A stretch of DNA of 38,622 nt, from assembly GCA_016192915.1 (NCBI GenBank), contig JACPTF010000007.1, positions 1 to 38,622 on the forward strand, in the 5' to 3' direction. This document shows positions 21,419-29,334 of the stretch, one piece after another. The notes beneath the pieces are model-generated. The model worked only from the letters and a program-made list of their open reading frames with translations, was not told where the DNA came from and ran no database searches. Position 1 is the first letter of the stretch, and every line of letters begins with the position of its first letter. This stretch comes from Candidatus Woesearchaeota archaeon. GTDB taxonomy: Archaea; Nanobdellota; Nanobdellia; Woesearchaeales; UBA10216. A program made the position numbers and the translations under genes.

Positions 21419-21526
21419 ACATTTATATATCAGTGTATCTTTTGGTATACTGGATAGGTTTAGGAATGTCGTAAAGCAGCAGAAAGCAGGCAGAATCTGA
21501 AAAAACAAAAAAGGTGTTGTTTGTAG

Positions 21527-23053
21527 ATGGCAGAAGGGCAAGGCAATCTTCTCGGAAAATACAACTTTAAACAAGAAGAAGAGGCAGAACTCGTTAGCGG
21601 CGTCAAGGAAAAAACAGGCTATCCTGCCCCTATCCATCGGTACAGGATTGTTGTTGAGGCAGTTCATGCATACATTGAAGAGGCCTACTTCTGGACCCTT
21701 GATGAGCTTGAGATGGGGTGGAGCTTCAACAAGTTTGACAAGCTAACAGACATCCACGCAGCATCAGAGCAGTCTGCGTTCTTCGGAGTTTCAGAGCAGC
21801 GCCTTGGGTTACAGCAGGACAAGGCATCACAATACCTTAAGGGCATCAGCGAGATGCTGAAAGCGCTGTTCCAGATAGTGAGGGAGCTCAGGATAATTGA
21901 TGAACGGCTGGGCTACTACAGGCATACTTTCGGCAGGAAGGAAACTGAGAATGATGCTGAGGCAATCGGCTCAGATATAACGCTAAAAGGCGTTTGGGTT
22001 GACCAGGTTGAAGGTGGCACCAAAAACGCTGCTTCAGTTTACGGCCTTGCACAGACTGTTGGCTTCTCTGTCCTGCCAGACCTGTTTTTCAGGATAAGGG
22101 CTAGTGACAGGGGCGCGGACAAGGTAAAGCCGGAAGAATATGACTCATTCGTGCAGAGGGTAATTGAAGATGTAAGCAATAAAATTGACAAAATGGAAGG
22201 ATTCAATGAGAAAGTCAAGGAGGTTGTCAAAAGAAAGTTAACCCAGTTTTACATGTGGAAGATGCGCACCTACAAGGAACTGGACGCAAGAAGAAACTTC
22301 ACAATAAAATACCTCAGGCAGCACTATGACACAATAAAGCTGTACATGGGATGGGTAAAGCCCTACCTCAGGAACATAATGAAGCTGCAGATGGCAGAAA
22401 AGCTGCTCAGGGGAGAGAGGGCGAGGGAGCTAGTAACAGCATTTGAAGGCTCTCTGATTGAGGTTGAGGTGCTTTCATACAAGCGCAGGGAGGGCAGAAA
22501 ATTCCACCCTGTTGTCCTTGTCAACATATTCTACAGGACCTCGCCGTCACTGGTTTACATGCAGGAAGGCTACCAGCGCGGCCCATCCCACACAGGCAAG
22601 TTTGACATGACCCTGCGCGGCTATGTCTGGAGCGATGAGCAGATAGAGAACTACAAGCGCATGAAGGAGGAAGAGGACATGCATATGCTCAGCATGGTGG
22701 ACGAAAGCATCAAGGCATCAATGGACGCGCTTGGCGACGAGCTCAAAAACTACCTGAAAGAAGCCAAGGAAAAATTCCCTGAAGACGACCAGCCCAGGAA
22801 AGAGGAGAGAAAGCCATCGCAAAACCCGCTTGAGCCGTTCCTAGGAGTGCTTGGCGGCCTTAAAGAGATCGTGACAGCATTTGGCGGAATAAAAGGCCCT
22901 GACAACAAGCCAAACCTCAAAAAAAGGCTTACAGGAGGAAAAAGCGACGTTGAGCTGGTGCTTGAACAGGAAGAGGCAAGGACAGACCTCAAGAGGTCAA
23001 TTTACCAGACGTACAAGAACTACAAGAAGCTTCACGGCATGGTTACATGGTAA
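21527..23053 (+). CDS. Large hypothetical protein, 508 residues (module gene 1)
   Basis: I do not recognise the family. The protein is soluble, helical and charged. Residues 35-330 are rich in aromatic and acidic residues (VVEAVHAYIEEAYFWTLDEL), a central region holds KFHPVVLVNIFYRTSPSLVYM, and the C-terminal 120 residues are Lys/Glu-rich with a disordered Pro-rich linker before a short helix. There is no nucleotide-binding motif. AAGGTG lies 12 bp before the ATG, and a TATA box (CATTTATATATC, about 21420) precedes it by about 100 bp. It is followed by two co-directional genes with short gaps, likely a unit. Conserved DPANN protein of unknown function is my best description. Confidence 0.65.
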   Translation: MAEGQGNLLGKYNFKQEEEAELVSGVKEKTGYPAPIHRYRIVVEAVHAYIEEAYFWTLDELEMGWSFNKFDKLTDIHAASEQSAFFGVSEQRLGLQQDKASQYLKGISEMLKALFQIVRELRIIDERLGYYRHTFGRKETENDAEAIGSDITLKGVWVDQVEGGTKNAASVYGLAQTVGFSVLPDLFFRIRASDRGADKVKPEEYDSFVQRVIEDVSNKIDKMEGFNEKVKEVVKRKLTQFYMWKMRTYKELDARRNFTIKYLRQHYDTIKLYMGWVKPYLRNIMKLQMAEKLLRGERARELVTAFEGSLIEVEVLSYKRREGRKFHPVVLVNIFYRTSPSLVYMQEGYQRGPSHTGKFDMTLRGYVWSDEQIENYKRMKEEEDMHMLSMVDESIKASMDALGDELKNYLKEAKEKFPEDDQPRKEERKPSQNPLEPFLGVLGGLKEIVTAFGGIKGPDNKPNLKKRLTGGKSDVELVLEQEEARTDLKRSIYQTYKNYKKLHGMVTW

Positions 23054-23113
23054 GCGGCATGGCAAGCACGAGCCACAACAAGGTTTTTATTGTTATCGGG
23101 CATAACAGCAATT

Positions 23114-23851
23114 ATGGCAGAGCACGGCGGCAGGGGCAGCGGTCACGATAACGAAATTGCAGGAGCAAAGTTCCGCGAGGTTGAAGACCTGAAGAAGCTA
23201 AGCCCTGATGAAAGGATAAGGCGGCTCAAGGAGCTTGAGGAAGAACGAAAAAAAGAGATTGAACAAGCAGAAGAGCTCATAAAAGAGTCAGTCAGGGAGA
23301 TTGCGGATGCAGAGGAAAAGAAAAAGATACCAATCCCCCAAGCAAGGGCAACAGAATTATCCTCCCTGACAACAGCCGAAGAAAAGCAGGTTGTTGCAAC
23401 ACATCACCTATTGGCAACTGAAACAACAGCAGTAACGCCACAATCGCAGCAGCAAAAAAGCCTTGAGGAAGTCACAGCAGAAGAAGCAAGGGCGCAGCCA
23501 CAAACAGAACAAGAACAACAGCATGACCTTTTAGGAAAAGGTCAATCAAAATTCCAAAAGCCCGAATATGCGCTTGGTACAGAACAGCAGCGCTCAGCAT
23601 TTGGCGAATACCTGTCAAAATCGCAGCAAACAGTAACCGGAAGCGGCACGAGGCCCGGCAGCAGCGAGCTCGAGAAGATTACGGAAATTTACAAGGATAG
23701 GGCAGTAACAGGAGCCGAGGCAGGGGATGCGCAGCAAAAATATTTCGGCACGCACCAGCAGGTAACCGGCGGGTACGAAACAAGAAAAAGAGAAGAAGAA
23801 GAAAAAAAGGTGCAGGACGAGTCGCAAAAGCGAAGAGCCGGACCCGCATGA
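23114..23851 (+). CDS. Low-complexity Glu/Gln-rich coiled-coil protein (module gene 2)
   Basis: A 245-residue protein. Residues 20-75 form a strongly charged coiled coil (ERIRRLKELEEERKKEIEQ), the middle is Thr/Gln-rich and probably disordered, and the tail is Lys/Glu/Arg-rich (TRKREEEEKKVQDESQKRR). No domain recognised. The ATG at 23114 is preferred over an upstream TTG, and a TATA-like TTTTTATTG lies about 25 bp before it. It stands between the 508-residue protein and the TIM-barrel protein, and probably works as a linker or scaffold with them. Confidence 0.6.
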   Translation: MAEHGGRGSGHDNEIAGAKFREVEDLKKLSPDERIRRLKELEEERKKEIEQAEELIKESVREIADAEEKKKIPIPQARATELSSLTTAEEKQVVATHHLLATETTAVTPQSQQQKSLEEVTAEEARAQPQTEQEQQHDLLGKGQSKFQKPEYALGTEQQRSAFGEYLSKSQQTVTGSGTRPGSSELEKITEIYKDRAVTGAEAGDAQQKYFGTHQQVTGGYETRKREEEEKKVQDESQKRRAGPA

Positions 23852-23890
23852 CCTCTTTAAAAAAGAGGCCAATCAAAAAACGGTGATTCA

Positions 23891-25861
23891 ATGATTTTCA
23901 ACCAATCATACTATACCGCGATGGACAGGGGCTACTACATGCCACTGCAGGAAGGGCAAGGCCTGCCAGGAGAGAGCCCTGCTGAGATTCCTGAGATAGG
24001 CGTAAGCCCAAAAGACATTGGTGTTTCGGCGCATCCTGCGCAGGACCAGCTGCAGCAGGTCAAGGCAAGGATATTCCAGGGCGCATCAAAGGTTGAGCTG
24101 GGATTCTTCGGAAGGGGCAAGGGATCGTTCCAGGGCGGGAACACAACCCCTGAAATGTACGGCAAGGAAGAAAGAATTGACATTCGCGAGCTTGCAAAGG
24201 TAAACAAGGTCCAGATAACGACCCACGCAACGACCGCAGCTGGAAGCCTTGCGGGCATGGGGCAGCAGGGCTTTGACGAGCACGTTAGGGAACAGGCTTT
24301 GCACGAGATAGAAAGGGCGGTTGACTTCGCAGCCGACGTTTCCAAGGGAGGAGCCATTGTTATACATGCGAACGAGTTTCCCAGGGCCATACTGCCTGCG
24401 TGGGGAAAAGAGGGATTCTCAGCATACCCCGAAGAGGAGAATAGGGCAGTGTTCCACCTTGTCGACCAAAGAAGCGGCCAGATGGTGCCGGTAAGAAAAA
24501 ATGAGATTTTTCACGAGCCAGTATACAAGGATTACCCTGGCGATTCAGCGGCGTGGGAAGGCGTAAAAGGCCAAAGAATCCCCAAAAATACGCGCGACCC
24601 GGAACTCCTGTTTGAGAGGGTACCAAAAGTGAAATTCAACAAAGAAACAGGGGTGCCGGAATTTGAAACACAACCCGTCAACTGGAAGGAAATAGAAAGA
24701 AGGGTGGAACTGATTAAACAGGCTGACCCAGAAGTAAACATAACCCCTGAAAAACTCTTTTACGAAATACAGCTCAACAACCAGATAGCGCAATCGAGAG
24801 GCGCATCATTGTTCTACGGGTTGGCATATAAGGACTATGAAAAAGAGCGTGACAAGCTAAAAGAGGCATACACATTTTATCAGAAGCTTGATGAAAGCCT
24901 TCCCGAAAGCGAAAAGTGGAAACTTAAACAGCAAGTAGGGCAAAGGTACCATTTTGTCCCTCCTGAGGTTGCAAACCCTGTTGAATACTTGAAAGACGCG
25001 CTTGAGCAGGCTGAAAACCGGTTAAGGCAGGTTCACCAGTCATCAGCCTCAGCAGACGTCCAGGCAGCGCAGACTCGTGAGAACCTTAGAAATCTTCTGC
25101 CAATAAAAGAATACGCCCTTGGGAGAACCGCAGACACGGTCGCAAGGGCAGCCATTTACACATGGGACAAGGAAAACCACCTCCGCAAGGAAGTTGTCGG
25201 AAATGAGAAGATGGAGAGGCCGCTATTTGTGGCAATAGAGAATTACTTTCCTGAGGTTTACGGCGGCCATCCTGATGAGATTAGGGAGATAGTGAACGAG
25301 TCAAGAAAGAAAATGCAGCAGGACATACTAAACAACCCTGAAAAGTTTGGCCACAAGACACAAGAAGAAGCATGGAAGATAGCTGAAGAGCGCATCAAGG
25401 CAACCTGGGACACCGGTCATGCTTTCATATGGAAGAAATACTTCAAGGGCTCTGATGAGGAATTCAAGAGCTGGTACCTGCAGAAGGCAAAGGAGTGGAA
25501 AGAAGCAGGCATCATGGGCCACGCCCACATCTCAGACAACTTCGGCTGGGAGGACGAGCACGTAATACCTGGCCAGGGCATTGCTCCAATCAAGGAATTC
25601 GTGCAGCTCATTCGTGACAAGGTTGACAATGGTGAGATTAATCTGATAGTTGAGCCGGCACACCAGGACTACCGGGCCTTGCTGGGCGGCTGGAGGCTTT
25701 TTGGCTCATCAATTTACGGCACAGCATTCGGCAGAAGGGACAGCTGGGTTGAAGTGGAAAGAAGCTACTTCGGCAGAACCGCTCCGCCGTACTTCCTCTA
25801 CGGGGAAACCGCGCCAGACCCTGAAAGCTGGTCACTGTGGAGCGGGCAAAGGCTGGAGTAA
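23891..25861 (+). CDS. TIM-barrel (AP endonuclease 2 / xylose isomerase-like) protein, 656 residues (module gene 3)
   Basis: The C-terminal part has the hallmarks of the xylose isomerase-like superfamily: VAIENYFPEVYGG (about 443-455), WDTGHAFIWKKYF (about 505-517), GHAHISDNFGWEDEHVIPGQ (about 540-559) and INLIVEPAHQ. These supply the usual metal-binding His, Asp and Glu. The N-terminal barrel start is KVELGFFGRGKGSF (about 66-79). A 200-residue charged insertion splits the barrel, which makes it about twice the usual size of 270-300 residues. The substrate could be a sugar phosphate or DNA; I cannot choose. GGTGATTCA directly precedes the ATG, and it is 39 bp after module gene 2. Confidence 0.65.
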   Translation: MIFNQSYYTAMDRGYYMPLQEGQGLPGESPAEIPEIGVSPKDIGVSAHPAQDQLQQVKARIFQGASKVELGFFGRGKGSFQGGNTTPEMYGKEERIDIRELAKVNKVQITTHATTAAGSLAGMGQQGFDEHVREQALHEIERAVDFAADVSKGGAIVIHANEFPRAILPAWGKEGFSAYPEEENRAVFHLVDQRSGQMVPVRKNEIFHEPVYKDYPGDSAAWEGVKGQRIPKNTRDPELLFERVPKVKFNKETGVPEFETQPVNWKEIERRVELIKQADPEVNITPEKLFYEIQLNNQIAQSRGASLFYGLAYKDYEKERDKLKEAYTFYQKLDESLPESEKWKLKQQVGQRYHFVPPEVANPVEYLKDALEQAENRLRQVHQSSASADVQAAQTRENLRNLLPIKEYALGRTADTVARAAIYTWDKENHLRKEVVGNEKMERPLFVAIENYFPEVYGGHPDEIREIVNESRKKMQQDILNNPEKFGHKTQEEAWKIAEERIKATWDTGHAFIWKKYFKGSDEEFKSWYLQKAKEWKEAGIMGHAHISDNFGWEDEHVIPGQGIAPIKEFVQLIRDKVDNGEINLIVEPAHQDYRALLGGWRLFGSSIYGTAFGRRDSWVEVERSYFGRTAPPYFLYGETAPDPESWSLWSGQRLE

Positions 25862-25895
25862 ATTACTTCACGAACTCAACATTATCCAAGCCCGT

Positions 25896-26033
25896 TCACA
25901 GGCTTTGCTTCTTTGTTATGCCTGGGAGAAACAGCACATCTCCAGGCTTAATGTTTTGATGCTTAACGACTTCTTCAGGTAGAATTATTCCGAGTGATTT
26001 TCCTCTTTTGATTACGGTTGCTTCGATTGTCAT
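25896..26033 (-). CDS. Short AbrB/MazE-like protein, 45 residues
   Basis: The minus-strand frame encodes MTIEATVIKRGKSLGIILPE, then EVVKHQNIKPGDVLFL and a short tail ending KKQSL. This matches the AbrB/MazE swapped-hairpin fold (KRGxSLGxxxP and xxxGDxxxL). It is shorter than the usual 70-80 residues and lacks a toxin-binding tail, and no partner toxin is nearby, so it may be a truncated orphan antitoxin. It lies 5 bp after the lysS stop, so it would be co-transcribed with lysS. Confidence 0.65.
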   Translation of the reverse strand: MTIEATVIKRGKSLGIILPEEVVKHQNIKPGDVLFLPGITKKQSL

Positions 26034-26038
26034 AGTAG

Positions 26039-27715
26039 CTACACCTGCTCCAGCAGCCTCACAGCCTTCTCGCCCAAAGCCAGCAAAAACGGTGCAAGCT
26101 TCGGTCCCCTTTCCTTGTTCAGCAAAACAATGTAAGCTGCCTTGAAGAACTCAGGAGGCTGCAGCCCAGCATCCTTTGCGATAGTGTAGCATTCGTTGTA
26201 AAGCTCCTTCTCACCCCACTTTTTTGACCTCAGCTTTTCTGCCAGCGTTTTCAATGCTTTTATCTGCGGCTCAGATAATTTTGATTTCACTTCATCAGAA
26301 ACTTCCTGCTGCAGCACGTACTTGACTTCCTCAGGCGCGTACATCGTAATCCATGACCGTGCAAGCTTAATGCGCTGCATAATCTGCTTGTGCTCCTCTT
26401 TGCTGTAATGGCTTGTTTTTTCAAGGCTGCTGATTATGTCCTTCTCATCGCTGAAAACCTGGGAAACCATTGCGGCGTGGCTGAAGCCCAGAGTTGAGGG
26501 GACATCAATCGCCTTATTGCCTGTGCGGTTTGAAATCTCATACAGCCGCTTTGTGTGCTTCCTTTCCTTTTCGTTCTCAATAACTAGTTTGTCAAAATAA
26601 ACTGCGGCAGCCTTGTCGTACTCGTCATACAGCATCGGTAATTCTTTCCACGAAAAGCTCCTCTCTGTCATTAACCGCTTATTGTAAAAAAACCTCAGCA
26701 GCTGCGGGCTGGCCACTTCGAGCCACTGCCTTGGGTAAACAACGTTCCCAAGCGATGCTGACATTTTCACGCCTTCAATTGTGAGATGCTCATAGAAGAA
26801 AGTTTCGGGCGATGGAAAATCAAGAACCTTCTCGCAAATCTCGGCATTAATCCAGAATGCAGAGTTGGGAACCTGGTACTCCTTTCCAGCGCCTTCGCAG
26901 CTGACTCCCCAGCGGGCCCACTGCGCTGCCCACTCGCTCTTGTAAGCAAGCTTGCCAACGTCCTTTTGCGGGTCGTTCTCGCCCTTGTGGCCGCAGCCTT
27001 TCGCAATGGTTGTTTCAAAAAGGTAGTCCTTGCACACGTAAGACACAACGCCTGTTTTTTCATCAACTTCAGTAATCCTTGTCGTGATTATTTTCCCGCA
27101 GCCGCTGCACAATGCACTCCAAGGCATCCAGTCCTTCTTCAGCGGGTTTGTCCTTTGCCTGTTCTGAATCTCCCTTATGGCTTCGGCGTTTTCAATGAGC
27201 TTCTTGATGTAAGGGGCAAAGTTCCCTTTTTTGTATTCTTCCCTCATAGAGAAGACTTCAATATCCTCAAAAATGAACTCCCTGATTACATTCAAATATT
27301 CTTCAAGATGGTGCTTTGCGTATGACTCATGGCACCCTTCATGGTCGGGAATCATGCTGACCGGAGAGCCGAGGTACTTGCCAAACTCTGCGGGAACGCC
27401 TTTTGGTATCTTCCTAAGGGGGTCAAGGTCATCAGAAATCCAAATCAGCCTTGACTTCCCGCCAGCATCGAGCAGGGCGCGGTGCACAGAAGCGTTGCGT
27501 ATAGTATCGCTAAGGCGGCCAATATGAAGCACTCCTGACAGCGATGCTGCTGTCTTGACAACAAACTCCTTCGGCTTTTCAAATTTCCTGTCAAGGTAGC
27601 GGTACTTCTCCCTGCTGATAATCCTCTGGGCAAGCTGGTCAGCCCAGAACAGGTCGAATTCTGCCTTTTCTTCACCAGCTTTTGGGATGTTTTTGCTGCT
27701 GTTGCGTTCTTTCAT
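26039..27715 (-). CDS. lysS: Lysyl-tRNA synthetase, class I (LysRS1)
   Basis: A 558-residue class I LysRS, the form common in archaea. The HIGH-type motif is SGVLHIGRLSD (HIGR at 64-67) and the KMSKS-type motif is GVKMSASLGN. Zinc-type Cys sets appear at CSGCGK and later CKDYLF...KGCGHKG. The ATG at 27715 (MKERNSS) is chosen over an earlier in-frame start because the TATA box (TTTATATAAC on the minus strand, about 27741-27750) lies about 26 bp before it, giving a leaderless mRNA. The C-terminal alpha-helical anticodon cage is complete. It is followed by the 45-residue AbrB-like gene. Confidence 0.94.
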   Translation of the reverse strand: MKERNSSKNIPKAGEEKAEFDLFWADQLAQRIISREKYRYLDRKFEKPKEFVVKTAASLSGVLHIGRLSDTIRNASVHRALLDAGGKSRLIWISDDLDPLRKIPKGVPAEFGKYLGSPVSMIPDHEGCHESYAKHHLEEYLNVIREFIFEDIEVFSMREEYKKGNFAPYIKKLIENAEAIREIQNRQRTNPLKKDWMPWSALCSGCGKIITTRITEVDEKTGVVSYVCKDYLFETTIAKGCGHKGENDPQKDVGKLAYKSEWAAQWARWGVSCEGAGKEYQVPNSAFWINAEICEKVLDFPSPETFFYEHLTIEGVKMSASLGNVVYPRQWLEVASPQLLRFFYNKRLMTERSFSWKELPMLYDEYDKAAAVYFDKLVIENEKERKHTKRLYEISNRTGNKAIDVPSTLGFSHAAMVSQVFSDEKDIISSLEKTSHYSKEEHKQIMQRIKLARSWITMYAPEEVKYVLQQEVSDEVKSKLSEPQIKALKTLAEKLRSKKWGEKELYNECYTIAKDAGLQPPEFFKAAYIVLLNKERGPKLAPFLLALGEKAVRLLEQV

Positions 27716-27845
27716 ATTCCCAATGCTGCTGCTGATGTTTGTTATATAAAGATTTCCACAAAATCTTGAAAAGTTTTCGAAAACAGCCACTGGACACTGG
27801 ACAACTGCCCGGCGAGGGTATATTAACTACTTCTACTGAGAGTTC

Positions 27846-27950
27846 GGAGGACCGCAGAGCTGCCAAATTATGCTTTTCCCCTGCTTCGCATGGTCGCTAA
27901 TCGCTAAAAGCAATTAGGCAGCTCCGCTCAGTTGTCCTCCTCACTACTGG
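27846..27950 (+). ncRNA. Possible structured RNA or structured leader upstream of the LAGLIDADG gene
   Basis: A TATA box (GGTATATTAACT, about 27816-27827) would start transcription near 27846. GGAGGAC (about 27847-27853) pairs with GTCCTCC (about 27932-27938), and AGCTGCC pairs with GGCAGCT inside. The interior holds ATGC/GCAT and CTAATCGCT/AGCAATTAG hairpins. Just downstream, GAGATTTCTCA and TGAGAAATCTC (about 27954-27982) form another strong hairpin, then GGAGGT at 28004-28009. I cannot assign a known RNA class. It could also be only the 5' UTR of the endonuclease gene. The rest of 27716-28016 is the two promoters. Confidence 0.4.
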
Positions 27951-28016
27951 CGGAGATTTCTCAGCTAAGCGTGAGAAATCTCAACGCTTGATTGAGGTTT
28001 TTCGGAGGTAAATGAA

Positions 28017-28796
28017 ATGGAAATTGACTTAACAAGTATAGAAATGAGCCGCAAGGATGTAAAAAAGCGTTTGCAATTGCCCGTGCAATTAACTGAAAGT
28101 CTTGCGGAAGACATAGGCATCATGGTTGGAGACGGGCATGTCGCAGCTCATACGCATAAGGGATGCACTAATTACGAAATATGCGTGTCTGGCGATGCAA
28201 TTACTGATTACAACTATCTGACTGACTATGTGAGCAAACTCAAGAAAAATCTCTATAACCTTGAATTTTCTAAGTTCTTTGCAGGCAAAAGAAGATCTGA
28301 GTTTCGATTACAAACATATTCGAAAGGTCTCGTAGGTTTCTATTCACGAATTGGCTTGCCTTTAGGCAAAAAGATAAACATTCGAGTTCCTGAAATAATA
28401 AAACAAAGTAATGAAAAAATAAAAAGAGCATTTTTGCGTGGCTTTGGAGATACTGATGGAGGCTTAATTCTTAGGAAAAAATACAAAGCTTTCGCATATT
28501 ACCCTTCCATAAAATTAGCATCGTCAAGCAAGCCGTTAATTGAAGATATTTGTGAAATTTTGATTGAAATTGGCTTTTCTTATACTGTGTCGTTTGACTT
28601 ACGAAATATACATTCAAAAACAGGCAAAATATCTATTTTACATGAAATTTCATTGAATGGAATGGAAAAAGTAGAAAAATGGATGGCAGAAATAGGAACT
28701 AGTAACTTGGCAACATTTCAAAAATTTGAATCGGCAAGAAGTATGAAGCGGGCCCACAGGGATTTGAATTCCAGCGATATCAGCCAACCTATTTAG
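28017..28796 (+). CDS. LAGLIDADG homing-endonuclease-like protein
   Basis: A 259-residue protein with two LAGLIDADG helices: LAEDIGIMVGDGHV (29-42, acidic D39) and FLRGFGDTDGGLIL (139-152, acidic D145/D147). Such enzymes cut long DNA sites to spread introns or inteins, and related proteins act as RNA maturases or WhiA-like regulators. It is free-standing, with an unusually strong GGAGGT at 28004-28009, 7 nt before the ATG. The last 16 residues (KRAHRDLNSSDI...) are read antisense through tRNA-Lys and its T-loop intron, where the frame stops. The native C-terminus may therefore be cut or replaced. It is visibly AT-richer than its neighbours, suggesting recent transfer. Confidence 0.82.
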   Translation: MEIDLTSIEMSRKDVKKRLQLPVQLTESLAEDIGIMVGDGHVAAHTHKGCTNYEICVSGDAITDYNYLTDYVSKLKKNLYNLEFSKFFAGKRRSEFRLQTYSKGLVGFYSRIGLPLGKKINIRVPEIIKQSNEKIKRAFLRGFGDTDGGLILRKKYKAFAYYPSIKLASSSKPLIEDICEILIEIGFSYTVSFDLRNIHSKTGKISILHEISLNGMEKVEKWMAEIGTSNLATFQKFESARSMKRAHRDLNSSDISQPI

Positions 28797-28882
28797 CTGC
28801 TACCGGCCCTGGACCTGATGGTAACTATCCAGCACCCTGCTAGCTAAGAGCCATCCGCTCTACCAGGCTAAGCTATGGGCCC
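28749..28882 (-). tRNA. tRNA-Lys(CTT) with introns at 37/38 and 53/54
   Basis: On the minus strand the acceptor is GGGCCCA (28876-28882) with TGGGCCC (28750-28756) and G73. D-stem GCTT/GAGC. The anticodon stem GATGG/CCATC (28851-28855, 28817-28821) encloses CTCTTA and A, anticodon CTT at 28846-28848, with a 22-nt intron at 28823-28844. The T-stem CAGGG (28807-28811)/CCCTG (28757-28761) and loop TTCAAAT come together only when 28769-28806 (38 nt) is removed, placing that intron at 53/54. Internal helices AGCA/TGCT and CAGC/GCTG support both introns. Confidence 0.9.
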
Positions 28883-28938
28883 ACTAAACAACAGCGACAA
28901 AGAATTTGTTTAAAAAGATTGTTGTTAACAGAAAAATT

Positions 28939-29049
28939 ACGGCGTGGCCGGGATTCTCAGCTTTCGCGCGCCAAGCTTTGAACCCGGATACCAAAGGGTT
29001 TGGTACTGGTTTCTTAGACCAGCGCGATACCAGATTTCGCATCCACGCC
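28939..29049 (-). tRNA. tRNA-Leu-like gene, anticodon reads AAG, T-loop intron
   Basis: A class II layout on the minus strand: acceptor GGCGTGG/CCACGCC (29043-29049, 28940-28946), D-stem GCGA/TCGC, anticodon stem CTGGT/ACCAG with loop CTAAGAA, a long variable arm TACCAAA/TTTGGTA, and T-stem CCGGG/CCCGG interrupted by about 24 extra nt with hairpin AGCTT/AAGCT. Two features are odd. The anticodon would be AAG, and A34 tRNAs are essentially absent in archaea. The T-loop starts TTTCAAA, one T too many. It may be a degenerating tRNA-Leu. Confidence 0.6.
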
Positions 29050-29227
29050 GTGGGGCAAATTAAGGTGTAATTCTTTATGTGCCTATCTGTCGTTTTTCCG
29101 AAAAGTATGTGGAAATGTCGAAAAATTTCTGGCACCTGTTGAAAAAATTTCAAAAAATGGCTAAAAAAGCGAAAGCATTCTGTTTTTCCCGAAAAATCAT
29201 TATCCGAAAAACCCAATAAAAACGAAA

Positions 29228-29334
29228 GTTTTATTAAGCTGTTCCCCCTGCTTATGACTCATACCAGAGGGTCGGTTTAGCGAGAACCGGATTCGCATTT
29301 CCCAAATCGTTAAACGCGATTTGGGCTTTTCTTT
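29228..29334 (+). other. Intergenic region with promoter-like TATA, two hairpins and a T-rich end
   Basis: AGTTTTATTAAGC (about 29227-29239) is TATA-like. About 40 bp later CGGTT/AACCG forms a hairpin, then CCCAAATCG/CGATTTGGG (29301-29325, a single family A arm) is followed by CTTTTCTTTTATTTTG. It could be a short non-coding transcript with a terminator, or only the terminator zone of neighbouring genes. In 29050-29227 I see only AT-rich sequence. Confidence 0.35.

Noticed and set aside
27846-27950. SRP RNA or RNase P RNA
   Set aside because: It is too short for either and lacks their conserved core motifs as far as I can see.
27846-27990. A further intron-bearing tRNA upstream of the LAGLIDADG gene
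   Set aside because: No TTCRA T-loop motif or matching acceptor arms were found on either strand.
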